Below are positions 25,913-35,467 of a stretch of 64,000 nt of DNA, piece after piece. The position numbers and the translations under genes are program-made. The stretch is taken from NCBI RefSeq assembly GCF_009184895.1, contig NZ_WESE01000006.1:164363-228362 (forward strand). The letters run 5' to 3'. Numbering within the stretch: position 1 is the stretch's first letter; the number at the start of each line of letters is the position of its first letter. This DNA comes from Nostocoides sp. F2B08. GTDB lineage: Bacteria; Actinomycetota; Actinomycetes; Actinomycetales; Dermatophilaceae. The notes under the pieces were generated by a model that did not search any database, was not told where the DNA came from, and saw nothing but the letters and a program-made list of their open reading frames with translations.

Positions 25913-26760
25913 CCCACCACCCGCGCCGCCGCCGGTATGCGCTCCTCGCCGGAGCGCTCATCACTCTCCTCCTCATGGGCCTGGACCTCGCCGACCCCGA
26001 CTCCACCGTCCCGTCCACGCTCCGCTCCGCCGGCGCGGCGGTCACGGGACCGCTTCTCACCGCGGTGGCGGACACGTTCCCGGAGCCACCGGATCACGGC
26101 GCCGACCTCGCCGCGACCGGCGCCCGCCTCGCCCTGACCGAGAGCGAGGTCCGGCGCCTCACGGGCATCGTCGACCTGAACACATCCGCCACCCTGGCAG
26201 CCGCCACCGACAGTGCCCCTCACGCGGCTCACCGCGTCGTCACCGCCCGCGTCGTCGGTCTCGGCACCCCCACGGCGACCGGCCCGCAGCGCCTCACCAT
26301 TGACATCGGCGCCCGCGACGGCATCTCCGAGGACCAGACCGTCCTGAACCACGAGGGCCTCGTCGGGCGCACCGTGCTCGTCGGCGCCACCACCGCCGAC
26401 GTCCTCGTCCTCGGCGCCCAGGACCTCATCGTCGGCGCCCGCACTGACTCCGGACTCCTCGGCACCGTCGGTGCGCCCACCCCGGCGGACGGCGCCCGCG
26501 ACCCGGGACAGCTCACCTTTTCTGCCATCGCCATCGCACACCTCGAGCCCGGTGACGTCCTCACGACCGTCGGCTCGCCGGACAACAGCCCGTTCGTCGC
26601 CGGCATCCCCGTCGGAACGGTCGTCTCCGTCGACCCCGGCACCGGCCGGGTCGGACCAGCCGCCGCCGTCCGCCCCGCCGCCGACATCGCCCGCCTCGAC
26701 GTCGTCGGCGTCGTCGTCCCAGCCCCAGCCGAGCCCGTATCGGCCGAGGCCGACCGATGA
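25909..26760 (+). CDS. mreC: rod shape-determining protein MreC
   Basis: A 283-residue bitopic protein. A cytoplasmic Arg/His start (MTHHPRRRR) leads to one membrane helix (YALLAGALITLLLMGLDLA), a short coiled coil (LAATGARLALTESEVRRLTGIVDL) and the double beta-barrel periplasmic-type domain with LTIDIGARDGISEDQTVLNHEGLVG split over two strands. MreC scaffolds PBP2 and MreD outside the membrane. Start and stop overlap mreB and mreD by 4 bases. The coiled coil is shorter than in Gram-negative MreC. Confidence 0.93.
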   Translation: MTHHPRRRRYALLAGALITLLLMGLDLADPDSTVPSTLRSAGAAVTGPLLTAVADTFPEPPDHGADLAATGARLALTESEVRRLTGIVDLNTSATLAAATDSAPHAAHRVVTARVVGLGTPTATGPQRLTIDIGARDGISEDQTVLNHEGLVGRTVLVGATTADVLVLGAQDLIVGARTDSGLLGTVGAPTPADGARDPGQLTFSAIAIAHLEPGDVLTTVGSPDNSPFVAGIPVGTVVSVDPGTGRVGPAAAVRPAADIARLDVVGVVVPAPAEPVSAEADR

Positions 26761-27239
26761 CCAACACCCTGCGCATCGCCGCCCTTCTCGCGCTCTCCCT
26801 CGCCGGCGCAGTTCTCGTCGTCGCCCTCCGTGCCCGCGGCTGGTCGGCCGTCCCCGAGCTCGCCCTCCTGCCGGTGATCGCCCTCGGCCTGTCCCGCGGC
26901 TGGCCCGCCGGCACCGCACTCGGCCTCGCCACGGGCTGGCTGGTCGACCTCGTCCCGCCGGGCGGCGACCCCCTCGGCCTCACCCCCATCCTGTATGCGC
27001 TGGCCGGCTCCCTCGCCGGCCGCGCCTCGCGCGTCGGTCCGGTCCCCGTGCGGTGGGTCGCGCTCGTCGTCCTCGGCTCCTCCGCCGTCCCGATAGCCGG
27101 ACGTCTTCTGCTCGGCGCCACCCAGGGTCAGCAGCTCGACCTCGCCACAGCCGCCCTCACACTCGCGTCCACCACAGTCGCCGGGATCGTGCTCGTCCCA
27201 CCGTTGCTCGCGCTCGACCGCGGGGAGCCGGCATGGTGA
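26757..27239 (+). CDS. mreD: rod shape-determining protein MreD
   Basis: A 160-residue membrane protein with about five hydrophobic helices. It starts MTNTLRIAALLALSLAGAVL and has the family's GWPAGTALGLATGWLVDLVP segment, in which a conserved Gly/Asp pair marks MreD. It overlaps mreC by 4 bases and mrdA by 7. Assigned from topology, motif and its place in the operon. Confidence 0.9.
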   Translation: MTNTLRIAALLALSLAGAVLVVALRARGWSAVPELALLPVIALGLSRGWPAGTALGLATGWLVDLVPPGGDPLGLTPILYALAGSLAGRASRVGPVPVRWVALVVLGSSAVPIAGRLLLGATQGQQLDLATAALTLASTTVAGIVLVPPLLALDRGEPAW

Positions 27240-29338
27240 GACCTCCGGACGACCATCGCCGGCCGGGCCCTCACCCCGGACCCGAGCCGACGCCGCGCTC
27301 GCGCCACGACCGCCCCAAGGGACGCGGCACCCCCATCCATCGCCTGCGCCGTCGGGTCGTCGTGCTCGTCGTCGTCCTGCTCCTCATGCTCGGCACGCTC
27401 GTCGGCCGCCTCACCCAGATCCAGCTGGTCGACTCGGCATCCGCCGCGCCCCTCGCCGCCACATCCGCCTCGGCAGGAGCCGTCGAGGACGCCCTCAGCC
27501 GGGCCGAGACAGACCCCTCCCTCACCACTATCACGATCCCCGCCACAAGGGGCCGCATCCTCGACCGCAGCGGAGTTCCGTTGGCGGACAACGAGGCCCG
27601 CCCGACCCTCACCCTGGACCGCGCCATCCTCGCCGGCCTCACCGACGACGAGCAGGACCGACTCCTCACGAACCTCGCCGAGGCGCTCGAGACCACCCCC
27701 GACCGGCTGCGCGCCCGCACCACATCCTGTGGGGCACCCGACGCCGCACCCCCGCCAGACTGCACCCCGGGATCTCCGGCCGCCCCGGCCACCATCGCGA
27801 CCGAGGTCACCGCCGAGCAGGCGCTTGCCATCGTCGAACGACCCGACCGTTATCCCGGGGTGAGCATCACGCCGGTGGCGAGCCGCGCATACCCCCACCC
27901 GGAGGGTCTGCTCGCGCCGCACGTCCTCGGCTATCTCGCCCCGGGAGAACCCCAGGAAGAACAAGGCCGTACCGGTCTCGAGGAGCAGTACGACGCCGTC
28001 CTGCGCGGCACCCCCGGCCACCGGGTCGTCCGCACCGACGCCCGCGGCATCCCGACGGAGGTCGTCGCCGAGCAGCCGCCCACCCCCGGCCGGGACGTCC
28101 GCACGCACCTCGACGCGCACCTTCAGGCGACCATCGAAGGAGCCCTCGCCGAGCGGGTCGAGGAGCGCAAAGAGGCGGGCAAGGCCGCCGACGGTGCCGC
28201 CGCGGTCGTCATCGACCTGACCGACGGGGGAGTGCGCGCGCTGGCGAGCTATCCGACGTATGACCCCGCGCTCTGGATCGGCGGGATCGACCCGGCCGAC
28301 TACACCCGCCTCACGGCCCCCGACTCGTCCCAGCCGCTGATCAGCCGGGTGACCGAGGTGGGTCTGCCGCCCGCGTCGACGTTCAAGGTCGTGACGATGC
28401 CGGCGGCCGTCAAGGCCGGCACGTCCCTCAGCGCGCTGCACCCGTGCCCGAGCCGCTACGTCATCGGGGGACGCGAGTTCCGCAACTTCCGCTACAACGA
28501 CTACGGGATGGTCGACTGGCGCGAGGCGATGGCGGTCTCGTGCGACACGATCTTCTACCAGGCGGCCTACGAGTCCTGGCGCGCCCAGGGCGGTATCGAA
28601 GCCACCGACGACAGCCGCGACCCGTTCCTGACGACCGCACGAGAGTTCGGCCTCGGCGAGCCGACCGGCATCGACCTGCCGAACGAGGCGAGCGGCGTCG
28701 TCCCCGACCGCGCGTGGCGGCAGGCCCGGTGGGAGGCGACCAAGGAGCGGACCTGCGCGCGCGCCCGAACCGGCTACCCCGAGGTCGCCGACGAGGAGCG
28801 TCGCGCCTACCTGCACCAGATCGCCAAGGAGAACTGTGTCGACGGCTACCTCTACCGCGGAGGAGACGCCGCGAACTTCAGCATCGGCCAGGGCGACACG
28901 TTGACGACGCCGCTGCAGATGGCCCAGGTGTTCGCGGCGGTCGCGACCGGCGGGCCGACGTTCGTCCCGCAGGTCGCCGACGCGTTCGTCGACCCGGTCA
29001 GCGAGGCGGTCGAGGACCTCGCGCCGGAGCCGGGCCGCACCGTGCCGCTCGACCCGAAGGTCGGCGCCTATCTGCGCGACTCGCTCGAGGCGGTCGTCAC
29101 CGAGGGCACCGCCGCCGGACCTTTCGAGGGCTTCCCGCTGGAGCAGTGGCCGGTCGCGGGCAAGACCGGCACGGCGGAGATGGCCGCCGGCAACGACACG
29201 TCCTGGTTCGTCTCGTATGCGCCGGCCGGCTCTCCCCGCTACGTCGTCGCCGTGGCGGTCACCCAGGCGGGACTCGGCTCCGAGGCGGCCGTTCCGATCG
29301 CGCGACTCATCCATGACGAGCTGCGCCGGATGGAGTAG
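27233..29338 (+). CDS. mrdA: penicillin-binding protein 2 (class B, elongation transpeptidase)
   Basis: A 701-residue class B PBP. An Arg-rich cytoplasmic tail is followed by one helix (VVVLVVVLLLMLGTLVG), the dimerisation/pedestal domain, and the transpeptidase domain with STFK (Ser about 382), SCD as the second motif (AVSCDTIF) and KTGTAE (Lys about 644). It crosslinks wall peptides with MreC. Unusual is a Cys/Pro-rich insertion near residue 165 (SCGAPDAAPPPDC) that could form a disulphide, as well as Cys pairs near the active site. ATG at 27233 overlaps mreD. The expected downstream glycosyltransferase gene rodA is not here; a convergent DUF305 gene follows. Confidence 0.95.
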   Translation: MVRPPDDHRRPGPHPGPEPTPRSRHDRPKGRGTPIHRLRRRVVVLVVVLLLMLGTLVGRLTQIQLVDSASAAPLAATSASAGAVEDALSRAETDPSLTTITIPATRGRILDRSGVPLADNEARPTLTLDRAILAGLTDDEQDRLLTNLAEALETTPDRLRARTTSCGAPDAAPPPDCTPGSPAAPATIATEVTAEQALAIVERPDRYPGVSITPVASRAYPHPEGLLAPHVLGYLAPGEPQEEQGRTGLEEQYDAVLRGTPGHRVVRTDARGIPTEVVAEQPPTPGRDVRTHLDAHLQATIEGALAERVEERKEAGKAADGAAAVVIDLTDGGVRALASYPTYDPALWIGGIDPADYTRLTAPDSSQPLISRVTEVGLPPASTFKVVTMPAAVKAGTSLSALHPCPSRYVIGGREFRNFRYNDYGMVDWREAMAVSCDTIFYQAAYESWRAQGGIEATDDSRDPFLTTAREFGLGEPTGIDLPNEASGVVPDRAWRQARWEATKERTCARARTGYPEVADEERRAYLHQIAKENCVDGYLYRGGDAANFSIGQGDTLTTPLQMAQVFAAVATGGPTFVPQVADAFVDPVSEAVEDLAPEPGRTVPLDPKVGAYLRDSLEAVVTEGTAAGPFEGFPLEQWPVAGKTGTAEMAAGNDTSWFVSYAPAGSPRYVVAVAVTQAGLGSEAAVPIARLIHDELRRME

Positions 29339-29436
29339 CCGCGACCCCAAGGCCAAGCCCCGCTCCGAACCGGCCCATCCCCGGACGCCTCTGCAGAGGA
29401 AGGCGTCAAGCACCTCCCTCTGCAGAAGCGATGGTC

Positions 29437-30096
29437 TCAGCCCAGCTCGCTGAGCATCTGCTCCATCTGGTCGATCTGCACGCCTTGTGCGACGAGCATG
29501 TCCGTCGCCCAGAACTGCAGGGTCGTGTCGCTTCCGTTGATGAGGACGTCCTCGATCATCGCGAGCGCGCCCTCGTGATGGTCGATCATCAGCTCCAGGT
29601 ACATCCGGTCGAAGTCGGTGCCGGATGAGGCCGCCAATGCGTCCATCTCCGCAGCGGTCGCCATGCCCATGTGCTCGACATGCATCGGCATCCCGAGCAT
29701 CATCTCGTAGGCCATCTCGGCATCGGTGACCTCGAGATCGTTCCAGGTCTGCCAGTTCTGCATCATGCCGATCTCGACGGTCTGCTCGACGTCGATGCGG
29801 TCGGCGAACGCCTGCAAGGTCTGGTCGCCGCTGCGCTCGGGGGCGAGCTGGCTCATCAGAGTCGCCTGGAAGTGGTGCGGGATCATCATCGCGACGAACT
29901 CGCTGTCCGCCGTGTTGAACTCCGGCGGCGGCGCCGGTGCCGTCGTGCTCGTGCTCGTGGTCGGCACCGGATTCTTCGGTGGCTTGCCGCCTCCCTTGCC
30001 CGGAGGCGGGTCGGCGTAGGCAACGGCGCCGACGGCCAGGGCTGAGACCAGTCCTGCCACCACTGCGACGCTGCGGGCCTTCTTGGAGAGCTTCAT
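29437..30096 (-). CDS. exported DUF305 protein
   Basis: A 219-residue secreted protein: signal peptide ending VAYA-DPPPG, a Pro/Lys/Thr-rich spacer (residues 30-58), then the ferritin-like four-helix DUF305 domain. The two HH metal-type motifs of the family are present: MMIPHHFQA and MIDHHEGALAM. The domain is unusually rich in Met (about 15), which suggests copper or heme-type metal handling, though no activity is established for the family. It lies 84 bases after the LVIVD-protein gene and is probably co-transcribed with it. Confidence 0.9.
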   Translation of the reverse strand: MKLSKKARSVAVVAGLVSALAVGAVAYADPPPGKGGGKPPKNPVPTTSTSTTAPAPPPEFNTADSEFVAMMIPHHFQATLMSQLAPERSGDQTLQAFADRIDVEQTVEIGMMQNWQTWNDLEVTDAEMAYEMMLGMPMHVEHMGMATAAEMDALAASSGTDFDRMYLELMIDHHEGALAMIEDVLINGSDTTLQFWATDMLVAQGVQIDQMEQMLSELG

Positions 30097-30180
30097 GGTG
30101 CTTTTCTCCTGCTCGGTGGTGAAGGGACGATGACCGGTGCCCGTGGCAGAGCACCGGTCATCGTCACCGGAATGCTCGTC

Positions 30181-31572
30181 CTACAACGCGTACTGCGTCT
30201 GGGCGTTGAAGTAGCTCTGCTTGACGCTGTTGGCGCTGGGCAGACCCTTGGTGCCGGTCAGCCTCAGGACGTCGAGCCCCTTCGTGATATCGCTCGAGTA
30301 GATGTAGCCGTTGTACCAGTAGGCCGACCAGCTGCCGCCGAGGCCGGGCGGGTCAAGGGCTCCACGGTCGAACCACCCGATCTCGACGGGGTTCGTCGGG
30401 TCGGTGAAGTCGAGGATGGAGACGCCGCCCTGGTACCAGGACTGCACCATGATGTCGCGACCCTTGGCCGGGACGATCGAGCCGTTGTGGGCAACACAGT
30501 TCTCGGTGTCGGCCTGGTGACGCGGGATCTTGAAGTACTCGATGAACTCCAGCGACCGGTCGTCACCCTCGCCGACGATGTCGAAGATCGCGTTGGCGCC
30601 GCGCTCCGGGCCGACGGCCTCGTTGCAGGTCGCACCGCCGCCGCCGCCGAGCTCGTCCGTGAAGATGACCCGGGATGCGTCGTTGTTGAAGGTCGCCGAG
30701 TGCCAGAAGGCGAAGTTGGTGTCGGTGACGCTGTCGATGACATACGGCGCGGTCGGGTCGGAGATGTCCATCAGGACTCCCTCGCCCATGCAGGCGCCGG
30801 CGGCAAGGTCGAGCTCGGGGTAGACGGTGATGTCGTGGCAACCTGCTGTCCGGCTGATCGCGCCACCGTCGGGGAAGAGGACCACCTTCTCGATCACCGA
30901 GGCGGACGCCGGGTCGTCCAGCGGCACCTCGACGATCGAGATCGCGTCGTGCGGAGGCTGACAGTTCGGGAAGACGGCGTTCGGCCCGTACGACGAGATG
31001 TAGAGGTAGACGACGTCGTCGCTCTCGCCGGGCACGAGAGTGTGGGTGTGCGAGCCGCAGTCGGTGCGGACCGTGGCGACCTGCTGGACGTTCGACAGGT
31101 CGCTCGTGTCGATGATCCGGATCCCCTCCCAGCCGTCGGGGTTGGCGGTCGAGGTCCCGCTGCTCTCGCACGAGTCGTCGGTGCGTGCCGAGTCGACCGA
31201 CATGAACACCAGGTCGCCGTCCGGGGTGACCGACGGGTCACCCTGACCACCCGGGCAGGCGAACTGCGTGATGAGCTTGGTCTTCTGCGGCTGCTTGATG
31301 TCATAAAAGTTCAGGCCACCGTAGGTGCCCTGGATCGCGACGTCGCCGGCGAATGCCAGGTCGCTCTGGAAGACCCCGTCGTTGACTCCCTGCCGCGGGA
31401 TGTTCGTGACCAGCTGCAGGTTCTTTGTGCTGGCCACCGTGCCCGGCGCGAGTGGCTCGTCGCTCTGAACCACTGCCGAGCTGGCGCTGCCGACCTGAGT
31501 GAGGCCGAGCGCTCCGACTACTGCGACCACGCCGGCGAGCCGCCGCAGCCGTTTCCGATCAGAAATGTCCAT
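30181..31572 (-). CDS. exported LVIVD-repeat beta-propeller protein
   Basis: A 463-residue secreted protein. The signal peptide ends near SASSA-VVQSD. The mature part is a chain of LVIVD-type blades, such as GLNFYDIKQPQKTKLI, GIRIIDTSDLSNVQQV, GVLMDISDPTAPYVID and VSILDFTDPTNPVEIG, forming a beta-propeller. Eight Cys residues suggest disulphides. AGGGGG precedes the ATG at good spacing, which fixes the start against a longer upstream frame. It pairs with the DUF305 gene downstream. I infer a shared extracytoplasmic role; the binding partner is unknown. Confidence 0.9.
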   Translation of the reverse strand: MDISDRKRLRRLAGVVAVVGALGLTQVGSASSAVVQSDEPLAPGTVASTKNLQLVTNIPRQGVNDGVFQSDLAFAGDVAIQGTYGGLNFYDIKQPQKTKLITQFACPGGQGDPSVTPDGDLVFMSVDSARTDDSCESSGTSTANPDGWEGIRIIDTSDLSNVQQVATVRTDCGSHTHTLVPGESDDVVYLYISSYGPNAVFPNCQPPHDAISIVEVPLDDPASASVIEKVVLFPDGGAISRTAGCHDITVYPELDLAAGACMGEGVLMDISDPTAPYVIDSVTDTNFAFWHSATFNNDASRVIFTDELGGGGGATCNEAVGPERGANAIFDIVGEGDDRSLEFIEYFKIPRHQADTENCVAHNGSIVPAKGRDIMVQSWYQGGVSILDFTDPTNPVEIGWFDRGALDPPGLGGSWSAYWYNGYIYSSDITKGLDVLRLTGTKGLPSANSVKQSYFNAQTQYAL

Positions 31573-31882
31573 TGGTGGACCCCCTATTGAGTTGAGCCTG
31601 ATGAGGAGGCACGGACACGCATCTGACGTGCCCGTATGCCGACGGTATCGGGGATGGCCCGCCTCCGCGCGTCGGAAGGGCGCACCGATTTTCGCGGCAC
31701 CAGCGAACGCTGACCGGCCCGGCCCGCCACGAGCCCCACGCGAAACCCGTGCGCGACCTGCTCGGATCCGCCCCTTGCCGGGCGAGGCTCCGCATAGGGT
31801 TGGAACGGACCCGCACACTGCGGCCCGTCCGGACGATCGGAGCCGGCGGACCGCTGAGGCACGACACGGGAAGGGGGTAAGA
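31573..31882. other. intergenic region between divergent genes
   Basis: About 310 bases separating the LVIVD-protein gene from the phosphatase gene. No gene or RNA is recognisable. It must hold both promoters, but I see no convincing -35/-10 pair; TAGGGT at 31795 is an isolated -10-like sequence on the plus strand. Confidence 0.5.
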
Positions 31883-32458
31883 GTGTCGATCTCCGGCTCG
31901 ATCCTCGTCGTCTGCACGGGCAACCTCTGTCGCTCGCCCTACATCGAGAGGCGGCTGCGGCAGGCCCTCGAGGGTACGGAGATCACCATCACGAGCGCGG
32001 GGACCACTGCGGTCGTCGGAGAGCCGATGGATCGAGAGAGCGCCATCCTCGTCGAGGGGAGCGGCGGACAGGCCAGGGACTTCCGAGCGCAGCAGCTGCA
32101 GCCGGAGCTGATCGCACCGGCCGACCTCGTCCTCGCCGCGGCGCGCGAGCACCGGAGTGCGGTCGTACGCATGCACCCACCGGCACTTCGCACGGCGATG
32201 ACGATTCGGGACCTCGCCGACCTGCTCACCGGAGTGACGGCGTCGGACGTTCGGGACCAAGACCTGCCGGGAACCTGGGTCAGCCAGGTGCTGACCGTGG
32301 CGCAGAGCCGTCGCTCACTGGTGCCGGCGCGCCAGTCGGGAGTCGACATCACCGACCCGATCGGCCGCTCCCGAGGGGCCTTCGAGCGGATGTCCGACGA
32401 GGTCGAGTCCGCCCTCCGGGTCATCGTCCCGGTGCTTCGCGGTCCGGTCGAGGACTGA
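31883..32458 (+). CDS. low-molecular-weight protein-tyrosine phosphatase
   Basis: A 191-residue LMW-PTP. The P-loop CTGNLCRSP gives the CX5R signature (Cys 11, Arg 17). The general acid Asp lies in DPIGRS, where DPY is more common. It is about 40 residues longer than typical Wzb-type enzymes (150). It is placed beside two BY-kinase genes of the EPS locus and probably dephosphorylates their Tyr-rich tails, setting polymer length or export, as in Wzb/Wzc pairs. GTG at 31883 has AAGGGGG close before it. It converges with the BY-kinase gene, with 39 bases between stops. Confidence 0.9.
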   Translation: MSISGSILVVCTGNLCRSPYIERRLRQALEGTEITITSAGTTAVVGEPMDRESAILVEGSGGQARDFRAQQLQPELIAPADLVLAAAREHRSAVVRMHPPALRTAMTIRDLADLLTGVTASDVRDQDLPGTWVSQVLTVAQSRRSLVPARQSGVDITDPIGRSRGAFERMSDEVESALRVIVPVLRGPVED

Positions 32459-32497
32459 GGCCACCGAGCCGACGGACCTCGTGCCGAGGGAGGCGTG

Positions 32498-33943
32498 CTA
32501 GCCCGCCCCCGGAACGTTCGTGCGCTCTAACGCCGGCCCTTCAGATCGCCCCGCCTTCTTGGCCCGGCGCAGCTCACCCCGCTTGACTTCTTCCTCGGGA
32601 AGCTCGTAGTGGTAGGTGTAGCGCGAGTACGCACCGCCGGTCCGCTCGACCGCGCGGTTGAGGACCAGCCCCAAGACGCGACCGTTGACCGACTCGAGAG
32701 CCTCGACGGTGTGGCTCAGCTGGTCACGCTCGACCAGTCCCGCCCCCGCGATGACGATCGCTCCGTCGACGATGGTCGAGAGGACGACCGAATCGGTCAC
32801 GGGCAGCACCGGCGGGGCGTCGATGATCACCTGGTCGAATCGGCTCGCGAGCTTCTCGAGCACCTCGCGCATGGCGATGGATCCGAGCAGCTCCGACGGG
32901 TTGGGCGGGATGGGCCCCGAGCCGATGACCCACAGGTCGGTGTTGCCGTACCGCTGGAGCAGGTCGTCGATATCGGCCTGTCCGATGAGGGCGTCCGTCA
33001 ACCCGACCGATCCGTCCAGGCCCATGTACTCCAGCACCTTGGGCCGACGCAGATCCGCCTCGATGAGACAGACGGTGCCGCCGGCCTGAGCCATCGCCAG
33101 CGCGAGGTTCATCGTGATCGTGCTCTTGCCCTCGCCGGCCATGGAGGACGTGATGAGGATCGTCTTCGGGTGATCCGCAGCGTCGATGAACGTGAAGTTC
33201 GTGCGCAGGGCGCGGAAGGACTCTGCGCGCGGTGAGCGAGGGTCCACCTCAACGATGAGGGGCCGTTTGGGGGAGTCGGGATCGAAGGTGATCACTCCCA
33301 GCACCGGCCGGTCGGTCACGGCCTTGAGGTCCTCGAGCGTCTTTACGGTGCGGTCGAGGGTCTCGCGCACCACGGCGGCCGCCAGTCCGGCCAGAACGCC
33401 GAGGATCAGTCCCAGGCCGAGGTTGCGCACGGGCTGGGGGCTGACCGGAGACGTCGGGACCGTGGGGGGCTGCACCACCGTGATCTTCACCGGACTGGAA
33501 GCTGTCCCCGCCGGACTCTCCAGCTCGGCGATGGTGTCGGGGAAGACCTCTGCGATCGCGGCAGCGATCTCTTGCGCCGTCTCAGGGTCCGTGTCGCGCA
33601 CGGCCACGTCGATGAGAACCGTGTCGGGAGGGGTCGTCGTGACGATGCGGTCCGCAAGACCCTCGGGGTCGACTCCCGTGGACTCCGCGACCTGGTCGAG
33701 GATGCTCGGTGTCGTGAGGAGCTGGGCATACGACTTCACCCGCTGCTGCGTGAACGTGCTCCCCTGCAACAGCGCTCCGCTGTCGCTTGCGCCGGTCGTG
33801 GACACGAAGAACTGAGTACTCGACTCGTACACCCGGGTCGACAGAGCTGTCGCCGCCGCGGCCAGCCCGACGACCAGGAGCGCCACCAGGGTGATGATCC
33901 GCCACCTCTTGCGAACGGTGTTGAGGTACTCCTGCAGTTCCAC
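32498..33943 (-). CDS. polysaccharide co-polymerase/BY-kinase (Wzz-Wzc type), copy 1
   Basis: A 481-residue inner-membrane protein. The Wzz domain is flanked by two helices (WRIITLVALLVVGLAAAATA near residue 20 and the segment at about 185-205). The kinase has Walker A SSMAGEGKST (about residue 264), Walker A' CLIEADLRRP and Walker B VIIDAPP. The tail holds a Tyr cluster (GGAYSRYTYHYELP), the site of autophosphorylation. It sets chain length and couples polymerisation to export. GGAGGAGG lies just before GTG 33943, so I reject the 12-codon upstream extension. It ends the left EPS arm and faces the phosphatase. Confidence 0.92.
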   Translation of the reverse strand: MELQEYLNTVRKRWRIITLVALLVVGLAAAATALSTRVYESSTQFFVSTTGASDSGALLQGSTFTQQRVKSYAQLLTTPSILDQVAESTGVDPEGLADRIVTTTPPDTVLIDVAVRDTDPETAQEIAAAIAEVFPDTIAELESPAGTASSPVKITVVQPPTVPTSPVSPQPVRNLGLGLILGVLAGLAAAVVRETLDRTVKTLEDLKAVTDRPVLGVITFDPDSPKRPLIVEVDPRSPRAESFRALRTNFTFIDAADHPKTILITSSMAGEGKSTITMNLALAMAQAGGTVCLIEADLRRPKVLEYMGLDGSVGLTDALIGQADIDDLLQRYGNTDLWVIGSGPIPPNPSELLGSIAMREVLEKLASRFDQVIIDAPPVLPVTDSVVLSTIVDGAIVIAGAGLVERDQLSHTVEALESVNGRVLGLVLNRAVERTGGAYSRYTYHYELPEEEVKRGELRRAKKAGRSEGPALERTNVPGAG

Positions 33944-34093
33944 GGTCCTCCTCCAAGGGCGTCCGGAGCGTGGGTTCACCCCTCTGGCCAGAGCATATTA
34001 GCCCGCAGCGCATCCGGCTGGGAGGCGCTCACTCGCGGGTGACTCTCAATGGTGGGCCGCTTCTCCGTCGCGTCGCCGGCTCAGGTCGTGCCG

Positions 34094-35467
34094 CTACCCG
34101 CTCGCCCGGCGGACCGGCTGTCCCCGAGTCGACAGGTCCCGCTCTGGTGGAGCCGGACCCGACTTCATGTCCTTGTCGTGATGCCAGACCAGGGCGTACA
34201 GCACCACGAGGATCAGGAGTCTGGCCGCCACGCGAGCGATATAGGTGAACGTCCCACCCCATACGAGATCCACGATGCTGGCGCTGGCGATGATGATGGC
34301 GACGATCTTGAGCAGGTCCGTGTGGCTCAACATCGGGATGGACGCCGACCGGATGAGGACGCTGTCCATCCACCGAACCAGGAGGGCCACGGCGGGAACC
34401 ATGACGACCAGCCCGGCGATGCCGAGGGCAAGGAGCCACTCTCCATGGAACAGAGCCAGTTCGGAGTGTCCGGTCCCCTGCAGTTCGGGACGGAACAGCT
34501 GGGCCAGCTCCGCACCCAGTCCGACAGGCTTCTCCGGCCAGAACCGTCGCGGGACGAAGATGACGGCAGTGGCGTAGAAGGACTTGAAGTACGTGAGCTG
34601 GACGTCCCCCGCCTGCACCATCTCCAGAAGCTGGGCGAACCTGACGAGGGGGCTCAGCACGGACTCCAGACCATTGACGTTGTCGGACTGTGCCGGGTTC
34701 AGCGTGGCCGTGAACTCGACCCTCGACCGGGCGAAGTACAGCAGAGCGGGCGTGATCCCGATGAGGATTGCGCCCTTGACGAAATGTCCCCGCCACCTGT
34801 GGGCGCCGGCCATGGCGATGCACAGTGCCAAGGAGCCGAGCCCCAGTCGGCCGAAGCCGGTGAAGAGGAACTGCATGTATGCGAGGAACGCGGCGCCGAT
34901 CAGGGCGTACCCGAAGAGGCTGACGCGCTTCTCTCCGCGAAGGCTCGCGACCGCGACGAGCGCCACCCCGGAGTAGGAAGCCGCATTGACGAGCGGGTTC
35001 TCGCCCCGGCCGGTGATGCTGAGGCCCACGCCGAGCGAGACCAGGAGCAGGCCCATCCAGATCCCCCACCGGGCCACGCTGCGGTTGGTGGCGGACTCGA
35101 CGGCGACGACCGCAGCCTTCCGTGGACTCCAGAACAGGTAGTGCATCAGGAGCTGTGAGAAGTAGCAGAAAGCCAGCACGGGGACGAGCGACGCCTCGCC
35201 GAAACCGAAGATGGTCGGATCATGGCCGGCCAGGTAGATGCCGGGGAAGAAGATGAACAGGCCGGAGGCGAAGAAGTAGATGCTCGGCGCAGAGATGCGC
35301 TGCCGGCCATCGGACCAGAAGCCGGCGACGGAGTGAGCCAGACCCGCGCTCGCCAGGATGCCCTGGACGGTCGGTTCGCTGAGTCCGTAGCCGCCCAGGA
35401 GGAGGGCGAAGACGCCGATCGCCGCCCACGCGAGAATCGCAGGAGAGATCCGTCCCCACGTGATCAT
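34094..35467 (-). CDS. O-antigen/EPS polymerase-like membrane protein (Wzy type)
   Basis: A 457-residue membrane protein with about ten to twelve hydrophobic segments, a long soluble loop near residues 245-360, and a basic C-terminus. This topology and the place between glycosyltransferases and a chain-length regulator fit Wzy, which joins repeat units on the outer face of the membrane. Wzy proteins share little sequence, so the call rests on topology and context. It overlaps the upstream glycosyltransferase gene by ATGA; a 150-base gap with no features precedes the BY-kinase gene. Confidence 0.65.
   Translation of the reverse strand: MITWGRISPAILAWAAIGVFALLLGGYGLSEPTVQGILASAGLAHSVAGFWSDGRQRISAPSIYFFASGLFIFFPGIYLAGHDPTIFGFGEASLVPVLAFCYFSQLLMHYLFWSPRKAAVVAVESATNRSVARWGIWMGLLLVSLGVGLSITGRGENPLVNAASYSGVALVAVASLRGEKRVSLFGYALIGAAFLAYMQFLFTGFGRLGLGSLALCIAMAGAHRWRGHFVKGAILIGITPALLYFARSRVEFTATLNPAQSDNVNGLESVLSPLVRFAQLLEMVQAGDVQLTYFKSFYATAVIFVPRRFWPEKPVGLGAELAQLFRPELQGTGHSELALFHGEWLLALGIAGLVVMVPAVALLVRWMDSVLIRSASIPMLSHTDLLKIVAIIIASASIVDLVWGGTFTYIARVAARLLILVVLYALVWHHDKDMKSGPAPPERDLSTRGQPVRRASG

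Noticed and set aside
29389..29408. Rho-independent terminator at CGCCT...AGGCG after mrdA
   Set aside because: The stem is short and interrupted, has no U-tract, and contains a CTGCAG palindrome that could be chance.
27128..30154. A 1008-codon open frame on the minus strand opposite mrdA
   Set aside because: Antisense shadow of PBP2 with biased composition. It also runs through the real DUF305 gene in another frame.
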